Shown here: piece after piece, positions 9,228 through 20,379 of the stretch
Layout of the letters: each line of letters starts with the position of its first letter
Numbering within the stretch: the stretch's first letter is position 1
Assembly: GCF_000750955.1 (NCBI RefSeq)
Contig: NZ_CCEJ010000004.1
Coordinates: 226,573-290,572 of the forward strand
Reading direction: 5' to 3'
Length of the DNA: 64,000 nt
From: Criblamydia sequanensis CRIB-18
Lineage (GTDB): Bacteria > Chlamydiota > Chlamydiia > Chlamydiales > Criblamydiaceae
Position numbers and translations under genes: made by a program
The notes under the pieces: model-generated
Seen by the model: only the letters and a program-made list of their open reading frames with translations
What the model was told of the DNA's origin: nothing
Databases searched by the model: none

Positions 9228-9257
9228 ACCCTAGGCTATTCGTTTTCCGCCTAGGGT
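9228..9257 (+). terminator. Hairpin terminator candidate after the Asp-rich protein gene
   Basis: Nine-base inverted repeat ACCCTAGGC / GCCTAGGGT with a 12-base loop, followed by the T-rich CATTTCTCTTATTCTT. It lies 110 bases after the stop of the upstream gene and before the zinc-ribbon gene, so it probably separates the two transcription units. Confidence 0.55.
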
Positions 9258-9403
9258 CATTTCTCTTATTCTTGCCACGAGATCCTTCCCCATGCTACTA
9301 TTATACTTTTTAGCCATTCGGTTAGAAGTTAACTGATTTAAAAATAACAAAATGATATCTATCAAGTTGGATCATTTCGAATCTTCTTTTTTTTAAGGAT
9401 ACT

Positions 9404-9766
9404 ATGCAAAAAGGCCATGTTTTAGAATTTGCCTGCCAGGAATGCCAAGAACCTGTAGAGTTTTCAATTTTTCAATTTAATCAGGGAGCCACACTCCTTT
9501 CATGCCGCCATTGCGGAAAGAAGTACTCTTTTGCGGATGAAGTTTTGATGCGTCAAATTAAAAAATTTGGAAACTTGTGCAAACAAATCCATGATTCAGA
9601 AGAAATTTTAGGCTCCTCCTCCATCGGTATTAACGTTGGGGATAGGAAAGTTGAAATTCCCTTTAAACTCTTACTCACCAGATTAAGCTCTAAATTAGAT
9701 TTACAAATGGGTGAAAAGATGGTTTCTATCGTTTTTAGAATGGAACCTGCCAGGGATATTGAGTAA
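9404..9766 (+). CDS. Zinc-ribbon protein upstream of tal
   Basis: A 120-residue cytoplasmic protein with two CxxC pairs close to the N-terminus, CQEC (about residues 11-14) and CRHC (about 33-36), spaced as in a zinc ribbon. The remainder is a small alpha/beta region without catalytic motif. An AAGGA ribosome binding site precedes the ATG. It lies 42 bases upstream of tal in the same direction. In C. trachomatis the gene at this place (CT312, as I recall) is annotated as a predicted ferredoxin; the Cys spacing here fits a structural zinc site better than an iron-sulfur cluster. The orthology is inferred from position. Confidence 0.75.
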   Translation: MQKGHVLEFACQECQEPVEFSIFQFNQGATLLSCRHCGKKYSFADEVLMRQIKKFGNLCKQIHDSEEILGSSSIGINVGDRKVEIPFKLLLTRLSSKLDLQMGEKMVSIVFRMEPARDIE

Positions 9767-9808
9767 TCCTATAATATTTAAATTTTCTTTCTTCAAAGGA
9801 AAAATCAA

Positions 9809-10771
9809 ATGAATAAATTAGAACAATTAAGGGAAATGACAACCATTGTTGTCGATACTGGAAATATTGACTCCATTAAACGCTTTACCCCAACAGATGC
9901 GACCACTAATCCTTCTTTAATTCTGAAAGCTTCGGAACAAGCTGAGTATAAACACCTGCTTGATGAAGCTGTAAACAAAGCCAAATCTGTATCCAAAGAA
10001 AGAAAAGCGCTATTAAATAATATCCTGGATCAACTTTTTGTTAATTTTGGCATTGAAATTTTAAAATCGATACCGGGAAGAGTCTCAACTGAAGTTGATG
10101 CCAGACTGTCTTTTGATGTGGAAGCAAGCATATCAAAAGCCCACCATCTTATTTCCCTCTATGAGAAAGCAAAAATACCAAGAGAGCGCGTCCTTATTAA
10201 ACTCGCTTCCACCTGGGAAGGAATTGTAGCTGCCAAAACTCTTGAAAAAGAAGGCATTCATTGCAATATGACTCTTTTATTTTCATTGCCTCAAGCCATT
10301 GCTGCAAGCTATAGCAATGTCACCCTTATTTCCCCTTTTGTTGGAAGAATTTTAGACTGGCATAAAAAAAACACCGGGAAGAGTTCCTATGCAGGTTATG
10401 AAGATCCAGGCGTTATCTCTGTTAAAAACATCTACAATTACTATAAGAAATTTGACATCAAGAGCCAAGTCATGGGCGCAAGCTTTAGGAATGCCGATGA
10501 AATACTAGAACTTGCCGGATGCGATCTTTTGACCATTTCGCCTGAGCTTTTAAACGAGCTATCACAAATGGAAGGCGAAGTTCCAAAAAAATTGGATGCT
10601 GAAAAGGCGAAACTAGAAAATATTGAGAAGATTGAAGTTAATGAAGAAACTTTCAGGTGGCTTTTAAATGAAGATCAAATGGCTACTGAAAAACTGAGCG
10701 ATGGCATTAGAAAATTTGCTGAGGATACAGTTAAGCTAGAAAAGTACCTGATCAGTTCCTATAATCTCTAA
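9809..10771 (+). CDS. tal: Transaldolase
   Basis: A 320-residue cytoplasmic enzyme of the non-oxidative pentose phosphate pathway; it moves a dihydroxyacetone unit from sedoheptulose-7-phosphate to glyceraldehyde-3-phosphate. The signature [12 protein letters not shown] is at residues 30-41 and the Schiff-base lysine is K131 in [26 protein letters not shown] and [12 protein letters not shown] are also family hallmarks, and the length is that of the TalA/TalB type. The start is preceded by AAAGGA. Its position beside the rpoB/rpoC block is the chlamydial order. A hairpin at 10783-10816 follows the stop. Confidence 0.97.
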   Translation: MNKLEQLREMTTIVVDTGNIDSIKRFTPTDATTNPSLILKASEQAEYKHLLDEAVNKAKSVSKERKALLNNILDQLFVNFGIEILKSIPGRVSTEVDARLSFDVEASISKAHHLISLYEKAKIPRERVLIKLASTWEGIVAAKTLEKEGIHCNMTLLFSLPQAIAASYSNVTLISPFVGRILDWHKKNTGKSSYAGYEDPGVISVKNIYNYYKKFDIKSQVMGASFRNADEILELAGCDLLTISPELLNELSQMEGEVPKKLDAEKAKLENIEKIEVNEETFRWLLNEDQMATEKLSDGIRKFAEDTVKLEKYLISSYNL

Positions 10772-10782
10772 AATCAAAAAAC

Positions 10783-10816
10783 TTGCGGCGGAAAGAATCC
10801 ACTCGAACCGCCGCAA
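10783..10816. terminator. Bidirectional terminator between tal and the small convergent gene
   Basis: Nine-base G+C-rich inverted repeat TTGCGGCGG / CCGCCGCAA with a 16-base loop, with A-rich sequence on the left (AAAATCAAAAAA) and T/A-rich sequence on the right. It sits between two convergent stops (10771 and 10831) and can serve both. Confidence 0.75.
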
Positions 10817-10830
10817 ATCTATTATATAAA

Positions 10831-11076
10831 TTACTGCTTTAAGTTACGTGTCATCGACAAAATAGCTGTATTGCTAGCCGCAATAACCGCTGTATTCATT
10901 TCAGAAATCTGGGATGCGTTGTTCATTTTAAATTGCAACTCAAACATCTGACCAATGCTAACTTCTTCGGATTTTTTTGTTTTAATGTCAGCTAGCATTT
11001 CTTTAACTTCTTTAAAGCTGTCATTCACCATATCCAACATACCGTCGATACTAAAACTTTCGTGCTGACGTGCCAT
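10831..11076 (-). CDS. Small helical protein, possible T3SS needle-type/DUF5407-like protein
   Basis: An 81-residue protein with no signal peptide, predicted by eye to be two helices. The C-terminal half (FELQFKMNNASQISEMNTAVIAASNTAILSMTRNLKQ region) has the amphipathic, Asn/Ser/Ala-rich look of type III secretion needle subunits and of the small chlamydial Cds proteins. I recall small families such as DUF5407 in this group but cannot confirm membership. A GAGGGG ribosome binding site lies upstream of the ATG. It is a monocistronic gene, not next to other secretion genes, so the needle idea rests only on length and helical pattern. Confidence 0.6.
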   Translation of the reverse strand: MARQHESFSIDGMLDMVNDSFKEVKEMLADIKTKKSEEVSIGQMFELQFKMNNASQISEMNTAVIAASNTAILSMTRNLKQ

Positions 11077-11577
11077 AAATACCCCTCTTATTTTTTATAG
11101 GAATTTAAATTAATCTGAAGCTCCAATTTTGCCTAAAGATTGTTAACATTAAATATAGGAAATATTAAGAATTCTTAAAAAACGCAATTTATTTTTTAAA
11201 AAAACATCATATCTCTATCGAAATATCCTTTAGGAATAGGCTTAAAGCCGATATTAATTTAGCCATACTGATACAAACTCTTTAGAGTTTAATCGTACAA
11301 AATATTTTATGTAAAGATTTGATAAAGATCCTTTCTTCTCAAATCTTTTACTCTAAGAATGGAAGATTATGGCGAGAATCCTCTTAAAAAGATAGATTTA
11401 TCCTCTAAAGAACTGGACTCCATATTAATTTTTTTAAAAATTTACGTATGAGGGATTTGTAATCTTCTCGGAAAAGAGAAAAAATGGGGGTTATTTATCG
11501 GGCAAAAAAGGGAAAACTTTGGGGCTTCGTAGAGCTTTGAATAACTGAAATAAAGGTTGCTTTTGAAGGGATAACTT
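11077..11577. other. Intergenic region upstream of the 81-residue gene
   Basis: About 500 A+T-rich bases with no supported gene. It must hold the leftward promoter of the 81-residue gene. A 7-base inverted repeat with a 2-base spacer (AAACTCT / AGAGTTT, 11275-11290) lies about 200 bases upstream of that start and could be a protein-binding site, but nothing else supports it. Confidence 0.4.
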
Positions 11578-11612
11578 AAAAAAAATACATGAGGGAGAAT
11601 CTCCCTCATGTA
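11578..11612 (-). terminator. Rho-independent terminator of rpoC
   Basis: On the minus strand a near-perfect 13-base inverted repeat (11586-11598 with 11600-11612) is followed at once by eight T (complement of the A run 11578-11585). It starts 12 bases beyond the rpoC stop and ends the long ribosomal/RNA-polymerase operon. Confidence 0.9.
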
Positions 11613-11624
11613 CATTCAATTCAT

Positions 11625-14600
11625 TTATGCAGAAGGCGCTATTAAGATATCGTCGAAGTCAAAAAGAAGCGGTTCATCGTGCTCTCGATCGATAAATTTC
11701 TTAACTTTCTTATGGTACTCAAATCCTGTTCCGCCCGGGATAATATGTCCCATGATGACGTTTTCTTTAAAGCCCATAAGGAAGTCTGTCTTACCTGCAC
11801 AAGCAGCTTCTGTCAACACTCTTGTCGTATCCTGGAAGGATGCAGCTGAGATAAAGGATTCTGTGCTAAGAGAAGCTTTTGTAATACCAAGAAGAACCGG
11901 TGCCGCTTGCGCAGCTTTTCCGCCTTCTCCTGCAACTTTTAAATTCTCTCTTTCAAAATCCTTCTTATCTACTTCTTCACCATAGAGAAGCGTTGTGTCG
12001 CCCGGGTCAGTGACGCGAACTTTCTTCAGCATCTGTCTAACGATAATCTCGATATGCTTATCGTTGATCTCAACCCCTTGGAGACGGTACACTTCTTGTA
12101 CTTGGTTCACAAGATACTTTTGGAGTTCACGCACACCGCAGATCTCTAGAATCTCATGCGGGATGACAACTCCATCCGTCAGCTGTTGGCCTTTAACTAC
12201 GTGATCGCCTTTCTGAACAATCAAGTGCTTGGTGTGAGGGATTAAATGCTCCTCTTCCATGCCTGTGATCTCATCGCGTACCACAACGATTCGTTTATTT
12301 TTCTGAACTCCTCTAAAATCGACAACACCGTCGATTTTAGCAATTTCAGCGGAATCTTTAGGTTTTCTTGCTTCGAAAAGCTCAGCCACCCTTGGAAGAC
12401 CGCCAGTGATGTCCTTTGTTTTCATCATACCGCGAGGAAGTCTTGCAAGCAACTTACCGGCAGTTGAGTAGGAGCCCTCTTCAACAGAGATGATCGCGCC
12501 CGATGGGATCGGGTAGGTTCCTACAAGCTCTTTATACTCTTGGTCGCTATAAATAGCGATCTGAGGGTGAAGCTCTCCACGGTGCTGCTTTACAACTAAT
12601 TCAACCTGGCCTGTATTTTTGTTGACATCCTTTTCAGTTGATATCCCCTCTACAAGGTCTTCATACTTCACATATCCCGGCTTATCGCAGATAATCGGAA
12701 TATTGTGCTGTTCAACCTGTGCAATTTTCTGGCCTTTCTTGACCGGAGATCCATCATGAAGCAAGATGTGCGTACCAAGTTCAACTGAGAAGGTTTGGAG
12801 CGGCTCCAAAGATTTTGTGCTAAGGAGTCTCTTATATTCCTCGATAGGCCTTCCCTCATCCCGGACGATGTTAAGCGCCCCTTTTTTGTTGAGGGCGATG
12901 AAGTGTCCTTCTTCGTTTTGGACAGTTCTTAAGTCCATGTAGATAAGGATGCCGTCTGCTTCAGATAAAAGCTCGGGAGATAACATGCTTGCAGACGCGA
13001 TACCGCCCAAGTGGAACGTACGCATCGTTAACTGCGTTCCTGGTTCCCCGATGGACTGCGCGGCAATAATACCGACCGCTTCACCTTGGCTGACTTCTTT
13101 TCCGTTCGCCAAATTAGTCCCGTAGCATTTCGCACAAACACCGCGTCTTGTCTCGCAAGTAAGAACCGATCTGATTTTTATCGTTTCAATACCTGAGTCG
13201 TCAATCGCTTCAGCTTGTTTTAAGTTGAGGACATCGCCGGCTTTAGCAATCAGTTTTGTGCTGTCGCCCGGTTGGTAAAGATCATCGCAAACCGTTCTTC
13301 CATAGATACGATCTTTAAGAGGAAGGAGCTCTTCCTGGCCTTGTTTAATAGCTGATACTTCAATGCCATTTAAAGTGCCGCAATCTCTTTCTGTAATAAT
13401 CACATCATGGCCAACGTCAACAAGTCTTCTTGTCAAGTAACCTGAGTCCGCAGTTTTAAGCGCGGTATCCGCAAGACCTTTTCTAGCTCCGTGTGAGGAG
13501 ATAGAGAACTCGATAACGGATAGGCCTTCCCGGAAGTTTGCTGTAATCGGCGAGTCGATGATCGCACCTGACGGTTTTGACATCAATCCTCGTAACGCAC
13601 CTAACTGCTTTACCTGGGATTTATTACTACGAGCTCCGGAATCCATCATTAACCAAAGAGGATTCTGTCTGCCTTCGATAATCTCGCTAAGTTGCTTGAA
13701 GAGATCCTCTGAAAGAAGCTCTGCCGCTTCACCCCAAATACTGATCGTCTTCGAGTGGCGCTCGCCATCTGTGATGATACCATCTTCATACTGCTTTTTA
13801 ACTTGAGCCACTTTCTTATGGGCCTCTTCAATGATTCTTTTTTTCATCGCCGGGATTTTAACGTCTTTGATTCCCATGGAGGTCGCAGCTTTAGTAGCTT
13901 CAGAGAAGCCAAGCGCTTTCAAATTGTCGAGAAAACGAACAGTTTTTTCAAGACCCACTTTCTTATAGCAGTCAAGAATTAGCTCTCCCATTTTCTTTTT
14001 CGGCAAGCTGTAGTTCTGGAAGCCCAGTTCTTTTGGAACGATTTGGTTGAAGATAACACGGCCGGGTGTCGTTTCGATGATACCGGCATCTGTTCTAAGC
14101 TTAATTTTTTCGTGGATACGGATCCCGCGGCCATAGAAACTGGATGGGTGATCCATGTTTTTGACAACCCCTTCGTCTTTTCCTCTTAAAAATGCTTCAT
14201 ACCAGTTGAAGCTGCCGCTTGCTTGAAGGGCTGTTAAAACTTCATTGGCATCACGGAAAATTTTTGTCTTTAAGCCATAGTCTTCCGGAATATAAAGCGG
14301 GTCGCACATCAGGTAATAAAGACCGAGAGTCATATCCTGGGATGGAATCGCTACAGGCTTTCCTGAAGAAGGATAGAAAATGTTATCCGGAGCCATCATT
14401 AATAGCTTAGCTTCTAGCTGAGCTTCAAGGGAAAGCGGAACGTAAACCGCCATCTGGTCCCCGTCAAAGTCGGCGTTGAAAGCAGCGCAAACAAGCGGGT
14501 GTACACGTATGGCTTTACCTTCAATAAGAACAGGTTGGAAAGCTTGGATACCCAATCTATGCAACGTAGGCGCTCGGTTAAGAAGAACAGGGTGGCCTTT

Positions 14601-15842
14601 AATGATCTCATCAAGAACATCCCAAACTTCCGGTGCGTGGCGCTGAATCATTTTCTTAGCTGAACGTATGGTATACACATAGCCAAGCTCTTTTAATCGC
14701 TTCACTATAAATGGCTCAAAAAGTTCAAGAGCCATTAATTTTGGAAGACCGCACTGATTGAATTTAAGCTCAGGGCCAACCACAATAACCGAACGGCCTG
14801 AATAGTCTACACGTTTACCAAGCAAGTTCTGTCTAAAACGGCCTTGCTTACCTTTCAACATCTCAGAGAGCGACTTAAGAGGTCTATTGCCGGCGCCCAT
14901 CACTGGATGGCCATGCCTTCCATTGTCAAAAAGAGCATCGACAGCTTCCTGAAGCATTCTCTTTTCGTTTCGGACAATAACTTCTGGCGTTTTGAGTTTA
15001 AGAATCGCTTTTAAACGATTGTTTCTATTGATAACGCGTCTATATAAGTCGTTCAGATCAGAGGTTGCAAATCTTCCGCCATCCAAAGGCACTAAAGGAC
15101 GAAGCTCGGGTGGAATAACGGGAACTGCAGACATCACCATCCAGTCAGGACGGTTTGGCGATGTGACAAAGCTTTCTACAATTTTTAGTCTTTTAGCAAT
15201 CTTCATTCTTGCTTGCTGAGACTTAGTTTTGCGAAGCTTATCTTTAAGCTCTAAAAGCGTCGCTTGTAAATCTTCACTGCCAAGAAGATCCCGGATTGCT
15301 TCGCCGCCCATCTTGGCAACGAATGCATCTTTGCCCCATTTCTCTTGAGCTTCACGGTATTCGATGTCTGTTAGCAATTGCTTTTTCTTAAGATCTGTCA
15401 TACCGGGATCGATTACGATGTACTCTTCGTAATAAATAACCCTTTCAAGGTCAGCGGCACTCATTCCTAAAACGTTACCGATTCTTGATGGCATCGTCTT
15501 AAAAAACCAAATGTGAACCACCGGCACTGCAAGATCAATGTGCGCCATTCTCTCACGACGGACTTTGGATAAAGTCACTTCTACACCGCAGCGGTCGCAG
15601 ACAATGCCTTTATGCTTGATCTTCTTATATTTTCCGCATGCGCATTCCCAGTCTCGGGTCGGACCAAATATTTTTTCACAAAAAAGCCCACCCTTTTCAG
15701 GCTTGAATGTACGATAATTGATTGTTTCTGGTTTTTTGATTTCGCCACGCGACCATTTATTTCGAATGACGTCATCAGATGCGATTTGGATGGTCAATTT
15801 GTCAAACTGATTTTGAGTTTGTTCCATCTCTTTTTCTGTCAT
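11625..15842 (-). CDS. rpoC: DNA-directed RNA polymerase subunit beta'
   Basis: The largest core subunit of RNA polymerase, 1405 residues from the chosen start. The N-terminal zinc site (CACGK...CDRCG, Cys 67, 69, 82, 85) and the catalytic magnesium motif NADFDGD (about 456-462) are intact; [17 protein letters not shown] and [25 protein letters not shown] are also present. The frame extends four codons further to a TTG at 15854, but GGGGAG lies directly upstream of the ATG at 15842 at ribosome-binding distance, so I chose the ATG. Length is as expected for a beta' without large lineage inserts. It follows rpoB with an 86-base gap containing G+C-rich hairpins, and ends in a strong terminator. 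Confidence 0.98.
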   Translation of the reverse strand: MTEKEMEQTQNQFDKLTIQIASDDVIRNKWSRGEIKKPETINYRTFKPEKGGLFCEKIFGPTRDWECACGKYKKIKHKGIVCDRCGVEVTLSKVRRERMAHIDLAVPVVHIWFFKTMPSRIGNVLGMSAADLERVIYYEEYIVIDPGMTDLKKKQLLTDIEYREAQEKWGKDAFVAKMGGEAIRDLLGSEDLQATLLELKDKLRKTKSQQARMKIAKRLKIVESFVTSPNRPDWMVMSAVPVIPPELRPLVPLDGGRFATSDLNDLYRRVINRNNRLKAILKLKTPEVIVRNEKRMLQEAVDALFDNGRHGHPVMGAGNRPLKSLSEMLKGKQGRFRQNLLGKRVDYSGRSVIVVGPELKFNQCGLPKLMALELFEPFIVKRLKELGYVYTIRSAKKMIQRHAPEVWDVLDEIIKGHPVLLNRAPTLHRLGIQAFQPVLIEGKAIRVHPLVCAAFNADFDGDQMAVYVPLSLEAQLEAKLLMMAPDNIFYPSSGKPVAIPSQDMTLGLYYLMCDPLYIPEDYGLKTKIFRDANEVLTALQASGSFNWYEAFLRGKDEGVVKNMDHPSSFYGRGIRIHEKIKLRTDAGIIETTPGRVIFNQIVPKELGFQNYSLPKKKMGELILDCYKKVGLEKTVRFLDNLKALGFSEATKAATSMGIKDVKIPAMKKRIIEEAHKKVAQVKKQYEDGIITDGERHSKTISIWGEAAELLSEDLFKQLSEIIEGRQNPLWLMMDSGARSNKSQVKQLGALRGLMSKPSGAIIDSPITANFREGLSVIEFSISSHGARKGLADTALKTADSGYLTRRLVDVGHDVIITERDCGTLNGIEVSAIKQGQEELLPLKDRIYGRTVCDDLYQPGDSTKLIAKAGDVLNLKQAEAIDDSGIETIKIRSVLTCETRRGVCAKCYGTNLANGKEVSQGEAVGIIAAQSIGEPGTQLTMRTFHLGGIASASMLSPELLSEADGILIYMDLRTVQNEEGHFIALNKKGALNIVRDEGRPIEEYKRLLSTKSLEPLQTFSVELGTHILLHDGSPVKKGQKIAQVEQHNIPIICDKPGYVKYEDLVEGISTEKDVNKNTGQVELVVKQHRGELHPQIAIYSDQEYKELVGTYPIPSGAIISVEEGSYSTAGKLLARLPRGMMKTKDITGGLPRVAELFEARKPKDSAEIAKIDGVVDFRGVQKNKRIVVVRDEITGMEEEHLIPHTKHLIVQKGDHVVKGQQLTDGVVIPHEILEICGVRELQKYLVNQVQEVYRLQGVEINDKHIEIIVRQMLKKVRVTDPGDTTLLYGEEVDKKDFERENLKVAGEGGKAAQAAPVLLGITKASLSTESFISAASFQDTTRVLTEAACAGKTDFLMGFKENVIMGHIIPGGTGFEYHKKVKKFIDREHDEPLLFDFDDILIAPSA

Positions 15843-15871
15843 ATAACTCCCCAATACCTAACTTGAATCCT

Positions 15872-15915
15872 GCCGTAAAAAACGGCGGGGGGGGTCGGGC
15901 GGTTTACCCCGCCCG
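15872..15915 (-). promoter_or_regulatory. Hairpins and G8 tract in the rpoB-rpoC spacer
   Basis: Two adjacent inverted repeats: CGGGCGG / CCGCCCG with a 6-base loop (15896-15915) and GCCGT / ACGGC with a short A loop (15872-15886), with eight G between them (15887-15894). On the transcribed (minus) strand neither is followed by a T run, so this is more like an RNA processing or stability element than a terminator. Confidence 0.4.
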
Positions 15916-15928
15916 GATAAATATCTAT

Positions 15929-18900
15929 TTATCTGTCTAAATCCGAAACCATCTCGGCACGGATATCAAGACCTAAGCCTTGCATTTCCTTAATCAATAC
16001 GTTGAAGGATTCCGGCGTGCCTGGATTGAGCAGGTTTTCACCTTTTACAATCGACTCGTAGATTCTCGTTCTACCGGCGACATCGTCGGATTTTACAGTC
16101 ATCAACTCTTGAAGAAGGTGCGCAGCACCATAAGCTTCAGCGGCCCAAACTTCCATCTCCCCGAAACGCTGACCACCCATCTGGGCTTTACCGCCAAGAG
16201 GCTGCTGCGTTACCAAGGAATAAGGCCCTACTGCCCTTGCGTGGATTTTGTCAGCAACCAAGTGTCCAAGCTTCATCATGTAGATGTATCCTACAACAAT
16301 CTTGTTGTCGAATCGCTCGCCTGTGCAACCATCATAGAGGTAGAACTTGCCATCATCCGGCAGCCCTTGCTCTTTCATCATCTTCCAGATTTCTTCCTCA
16401 GGGAAGCCATCAAATACAGGACTTTGAACATAGATTCCAGCACGTTTGGCTGCAAATCCAAGGTGCGTTTCAAACACCTGCCCAAGGTTCATACGAGAAG
16501 GTACGCCAAGAGGATTCAAGATGATTTCAACAGTCTCGCCGGTAGCTAAGAATGGCATATCGGCTTCAGGAACAATTTTAGAGACTACCCCTTTGTTTCC
16601 GTGGCGGCCCGCCATCTTGTCGCCGACTTGAAGCTTACGTTTTGATGCAATGTAAACTTTAACTTGTCGAATCACGCCGGGATCAAGTTCAGTATCCCCT
16701 TTACGCATTTGTTCAAGTTCTGTCTTGTATTGGGTTTCAACGGTTTGCATCTTAACGTCATACTCATGCAAAAGCGCCTTCAACGTACGGAACACTTCAT
16801 TGTCCGGCATTAAGAGGTCTTCAACATTTGTCTCTTCAAGGGCTTCAATCATCTCTTGAGTGATAACTTCACCTTCATCGATGATGATCTCAGCTGTCTT
16901 TCTGTGAACTATGGTGCCAGGGCTTGCATCGTTTAAAAGAAGAGCTGCAATTTTCTCTCTTCTTTCAACGCGAAGCTCGTGCTTTTGCTGCTTGTAATCT
17001 CGTTGTATATCTTTTAATTTGCTTGCTTCTTCCACAAGCTCATCGTCTGTCTTGGATAGTCTGTCTCTTCGACTGAATACTTTAACATCCATGACAACCC
17101 CTTCAGTTCCCGGAGGAACGACAAGGGAGGCATCTTTAACATCGGCCGCTTTTTCACCAAAAATCGCTCTTAAAAGACGCTCTTCAGGAGCAAGCTCTGT
17201 TTCAGATTTAGGTGTAATTTTACCAACAAGAATATCTCCTTGCTTAACTTCAGCGCCGATACGGATAATACCATCGTCGCCTAAGTTAATAAGAGCTTCT
17301 TCAGATACATTTGGAATATCTCGGGTAATCTCTTCTTTTCCAAGTTTTGTGTCTCTTGCTGTAATCTCAAATTCTTCAATGTGGATCGAAGTAAAGTCAT
17401 CTTCACGAAGAAGTTTTTCAGAGATAATGATCGCATCTTCATAGTTGTAGCCAAACCAAGGCATGAAGGCGACAAGAACGTTTTTACCAAGAGCTACCTC
17501 ACCGCGCTCAGTACCCGGACCATCGGCAATAATATCGCCGGCTTTAATCTTATCGCCTACTTCACAAAGAGGCGTCTGATTAATGCAAGTCCCTGCGTTT
17601 GAACGCATGAATTTCTTTAAAAGGTAGGTCTTTTTCTCAAGAGGGTTGGCTTTTGGTCTGATCACGATGCGGTTACCATCAACAAAGTCGATAACACCAT
17701 CTTCTTCAGCTAAAATAACAGCCCCTGAGTCTCTTGCAGCTCTAGCTTCAAGTCCCGTACCCACAATCGGCGCTTCCGGTTTTAGAAGCGGAACGCCTTG
17801 CCTTTGCATGTTCGAACCCATAAGCGCTCGGTTCGCATCGTCATGTTCAAGGAATGGAATTAGACCTGTTACAATAGAAACAAGCTGCTTTGGAGATACG
17901 TCCATGTGCGTGACGCGATTGGTTTCAGTCTCAAGAGACTCTCCCTTATATCTCGCCCAGCAAAGTTCCGTTGTAAATTGATTATACTCATCAAGCGGCG
18001 TTGTTGCTTGCGCAATCACACAGCGCTCTTCTTGGTCTGCCGTCATGTACTCGATTTCATCAGTAACCGAGCCGTCTCTTACGATACGGTAAGGCGTCTC
18101 GATAAATCCAAATTCGTTGATCTTAGCAAAAGCTGAAAGCGAGGTGATAAGACCGATGTTTGGACCTTCAGGTGTTTCGATAGGACAAATCCGGCCGTAA
18201 TGACTGGTATGAACGTCACGAACTTCAAAACCCGCCCTATCCCTATTCAATCCGCCGGGCCCAAGTGAGGAAAGACGTCTTTTGTGCGTCAATTCGGCAA
18301 CCGGGTTTGTCTGATCCATAAACTGAGACAACTGGGATCTTCCGAAAAAGTCTTTCAATACGCCGGATAAGCCTTTTGCAGAGACAATTTTTCCAGGAGT
18401 TAAAGTGTCTGATGTAAAATCAAACAAGTTCATACGCTCGCGAATGATTTTCTCCATTCGGGCAAGGCCGATTCGGCACTGGTTTTGGATAAGTTCACCA
18501 ACAGAGCGAACACGACGGTTGCCTAAGTGATCGATGTCATCAATTGAAGTGTCATCATTGCCTTGCTTAAGCTTAATTAAGTACTTTAAAGCCCCGATCA
18601 CATCTTCCTTAATGAGTGTGACGACCTCTAAAGTATTTTCGTTAATTTCAAGACCGATTTTTGAGTTAAGCTTATAGCGGCCAACTTTTCCAAGATTATA
18701 TCTTTTCGGGTCAAAGAAAAGACGCATCATTGCCGATCTGGCATTGGAAAGAGTCGCCGGCTCGCCGGGTCTTAGTTTACGATAAAAATCTTTTAAAGCA
18801 GACTCATAGGAATCTGTCGGGTCTTTTACAAGCATCTTGATGATAGGGCTATTCTCGTCCGCGTCTTCTGCAATTCGAACCATTTTAACGCCCGCATCAT

Positions 18901-19699
18901 GCATTCGCTTGAGCATGGCGGTAGTTAGTTTTTCAGCCGCTTTTCCGTAGACAACCCCTGTCTCTTCATCAACTACATCTTCTCCAAGAATTTTACCGAC
19001 AAGTTTGGCAAATTCTTTTTCATTGCCAAGTCGAGCTTTTCTAGTTGAGAAGAATTCTTCGATAATATCTGAATTGCTGGAATAGCCAAGAGCTCGTATA
19101 AACGTTGTAGCAAGAATTTTTCGGCGTCTTTTCTTTCTATCAATATAGATGTGGATAAGGTCATTCATATCAAACGCACCCTCTAGCCAACTGCCTCGGT
19201 AAGGAATGATACGGAATGAATAAATAACGTTTCCTCGCGGGCTTCTCTCCTGCTCAAAACAAATGCCGGGGGATCTGTGAAGCTGAGAGACAACTACGCG
19301 TTCAGCACCGTTAATGACAAAAGTTCCTTTGTCTGTCATAACGGGAATGGTTCCCATATAAACTTCTTCTTCTTTAATCCCGGTCTCGTCTGTAAGTCTA
19401 AAACGGACTTTTAAAGTCACGTTATAAGTGATACCGCGTCGAATACACTCTTCGGGATTATACTTTGGAACGCCAAGACTATAGGAAATAAATTCCAAAA
19501 TCGTCTTCTCGTCATAAGATTTAATAGGGAAGATTTCGTTAAAAATTTCCTGCAAACCTATATTTTCTCTCTCTTCAGGAAATTTATTGGCCTGAAGAAA
19601 TTGATTATAAGATTTTACTTGGATTTCAATAAGATTTGGCAGGTCGATGATGTCTTCTTTGTCACGAAAACTTAAACGTTTCGGTGCCTTTTGCAACAT
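15929..19699 (-). CDS. rpoB: DNA-directed RNA polymerase subunit beta
   Basis: The second-largest core subunit of RNA polymerase, 1256 residues. Family hallmarks in order: the rifampicin-binding region [32 protein letters not shown]; the [17 protein letters not shown] segment; the switch region [13 protein letters not shown]; and the C-terminal [33 protein letters not shown]. In the rifampicin region the positions usually changed in resistance (D of FMDQ, H of THKRR, S of RRLSS) carry the sensitive-type residues. It is followed by rpoC and preceded by rplL with a hairpin in the spacer. Length is typical for chlamydial RpoB. Confidence 0.98.
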   Translation of the reverse strand: MLQKAPKRLSFRDKEDIIDLPNLIEIQVKSYNQFLQANKFPEERENIGLQEIFNEIFPIKSYDEKTILEFISYSLGVPKYNPEECIRRGITYNVTLKVRFRLTDETGIKEEEVYMGTIPVMTDKGTFVINGAERVVVSQLHRSPGICFEQERSPRGNVIYSFRIIPYRGSWLEGAFDMNDLIHIYIDRKKRRRKILATTFIRALGYSSNSDIIEEFFSTRKARLGNEKEFAKLVGKILGEDVVDEETGVVYGKAAEKLTTAMLKRMHDAGVKMVRIAEDADENSPIIKMLVKDPTDSYESALKDFYRKLRPGEPATLSNARSAMMRLFFDPKRYNLGKVGRYKLNSKIGLEINENTLEVVTLIKEDVIGALKYLIKLKQGNDDTSIDDIDHLGNRRVRSVGELIQNQCRIGLARMEKIIRERMNLFDFTSDTLTPGKIVSAKGLSGVLKDFFGRSQLSQFMDQTNPVAELTHKRRLSSLGPGGLNRDRAGFEVRDVHTSHYGRICPIETPEGPNIGLITSLSAFAKINEFGFIETPYRIVRDGSVTDEIEYMTADQEERCVIAQATTPLDEYNQFTTELCWARYKGESLETETNRVTHMDVSPKQLVSIVTGLIPFLEHDDANRALMGSNMQRQGVPLLKPEAPIVGTGLEARAARDSGAVILAEEDGVIDFVDGNRIVIRPKANPLEKKTYLLKKFMRSNAGTCINQTPLCEVGDKIKAGDIIADGPGTERGEVALGKNVLVAFMPWFGYNYEDAIIISEKLLREDDFTSIHIEEFEITARDTKLGKEEITRDIPNVSEEALINLGDDGIIRIGAEVKQGDILVGKITPKSETELAPEERLLRAIFGEKAADVKDASLVVPPGTEGVVMDVKVFSRRDRLSKTDDELVEEASKLKDIQRDYKQQKHELRVERREKIAALLLNDASPGTIVHRKTAEIIIDEGEVITQEMIEALEETNVEDLLMPDNEVFRTLKALLHEYDVKMQTVETQYKTELEQMRKGDTELDPGVIRQVKVYIASKRKLQVGDKMAGRHGNKGVVSKIVPEADMPFLATGETVEIILNPLGVPSRMNLGQVFETHLGFAAKRAGIYVQSPVFDGFPEEEIWKMMKEQGLPDDGKFYLYDGCTGERFDNKIVVGYIYMMKLGHLVADKIHARAVGPYSLVTQQPLGGKAQMGGQRFGEMEVWAAEAYGAAHLLQELMTVKSDDVAGRTRIYESIVKGENLLNPGTPESFNVLIKEMQGLGLDIRAEMVSDLDR

Positions 19700-19826
19700 A
19701 AATGAAAGACTCCCTGGGTATGGCTTGAAAAATGACTTGACTCTCTAACAACTAGAGTTATTGGGTAGGTTCCCGTCAAATCGTAAGAGCGTATGGTTTT
19801 GCCATCCGCTCTTGCGGTTAAACGAA

Positions 19827-19884
19827 AAAGCTACAAATACAAAAGCACGAGCAAGAAAACTTAAGTTTTCTCGCTCGTAGCTTT
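19827..19884 (-). promoter_or_regulatory. rplL-rpoB attenuator hairpin
   Basis: A long imperfect stem: outer arms AAAGCTAC / GTAGCTTT, inner arms CGAGC / GCTCG, and a perfect 18-base palindrome (19854-19871) at the tip. On the minus strand it is followed by five T. It lies 19 bases after the rplL stop and well before rpoB. Partial terminators here lower rpoB output relative to the ribosomal proteins in E. coli, and the same is likely here. Confidence 0.7.
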
Positions 19885-19902
19885 ACTTTAAAAACGTTAT
19901 GA

Positions 19903-20289
19903 CTAAACGCCTTTAAGTGTAACTTTACCACCAACAGCATCGATTTTCTTTTTGATATCTTCTGCTTCGGCTTTAGGTGCAGTTTTGAGTTTTTTAGGAG
20001 CTGCTTCAACTAAGTCTTTCGCTTCTTTAAGACCGAGGCCTGTAATTTCACGTACGACTTTGATGACGCCGATTTTCTTGTCAGCTGGAACAGCTTCTAA
20101 TGTTACGTCGAAATCAGTTGCTTCTTCAGCTTGAGCTTCACCACCAGCTTGAGCGGGAGCTGCGATAACAGCGGCAGCAGCGGCTGCTTTTACACCCCAC
20201 TTGTCTTCAAGGGCTTTCTTGAGCTCAGCCATTTCAAGAACCGTAAGCGAGCTGAGCTTTTCGACTAGTTCTTCAGTTTTGGTACTCAC
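19903..20289 (-). CDS. rplL: Ribosomal protein L7/L12
   Basis: A 128-residue acidic stalk protein of the large ribosomal subunit that recruits translation GTPases. The N-terminal dimerisation helices are followed by an Ala-rich hinge (about residues 35-55, [20 protein letters not shown] region) and the conserved C-terminal domain with [24 protein letters not shown]. Length and composition are normal. It lies between rplJ and rpoB and is followed by an attenuator-like hairpin. Confidence 0.97.
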   Translation of the reverse strand: MSTKTEELVEKLSSLTVLEMAELKKALEDKWGVKAAAAAAVIAAPAQAGGEAQAEEATDFDVTLEAVPADKKIGVIKVVREITGLGLKEAKDLVEAAPKKLKTAPKAEAEDIKKKIDAVGGKVTLKGV

Positions 20290-20379
20290 AGTAAATTCCT
20301 CTCTGATATAAGGAGCCGATTAGCACTGCATCATATTTTGCAGAGGCTAGCGACTTTTCGTTAATAAATTGTTATAAAG

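Noticed and set aside
15843..15854. TTG start of rpoC four codons upstream
   Set aside because: GGGGAG, the ribosome binding site, would lie inside the coding sequence; the ATG at 15842 is at the right distance.
15981..17444. Several plus-strand frames of 70-190 codons opposite rpoB and rpoC
   Set aside because: They are shadows of highly conserved coding sequence on the other strand; no ribosome binding sites or domains.
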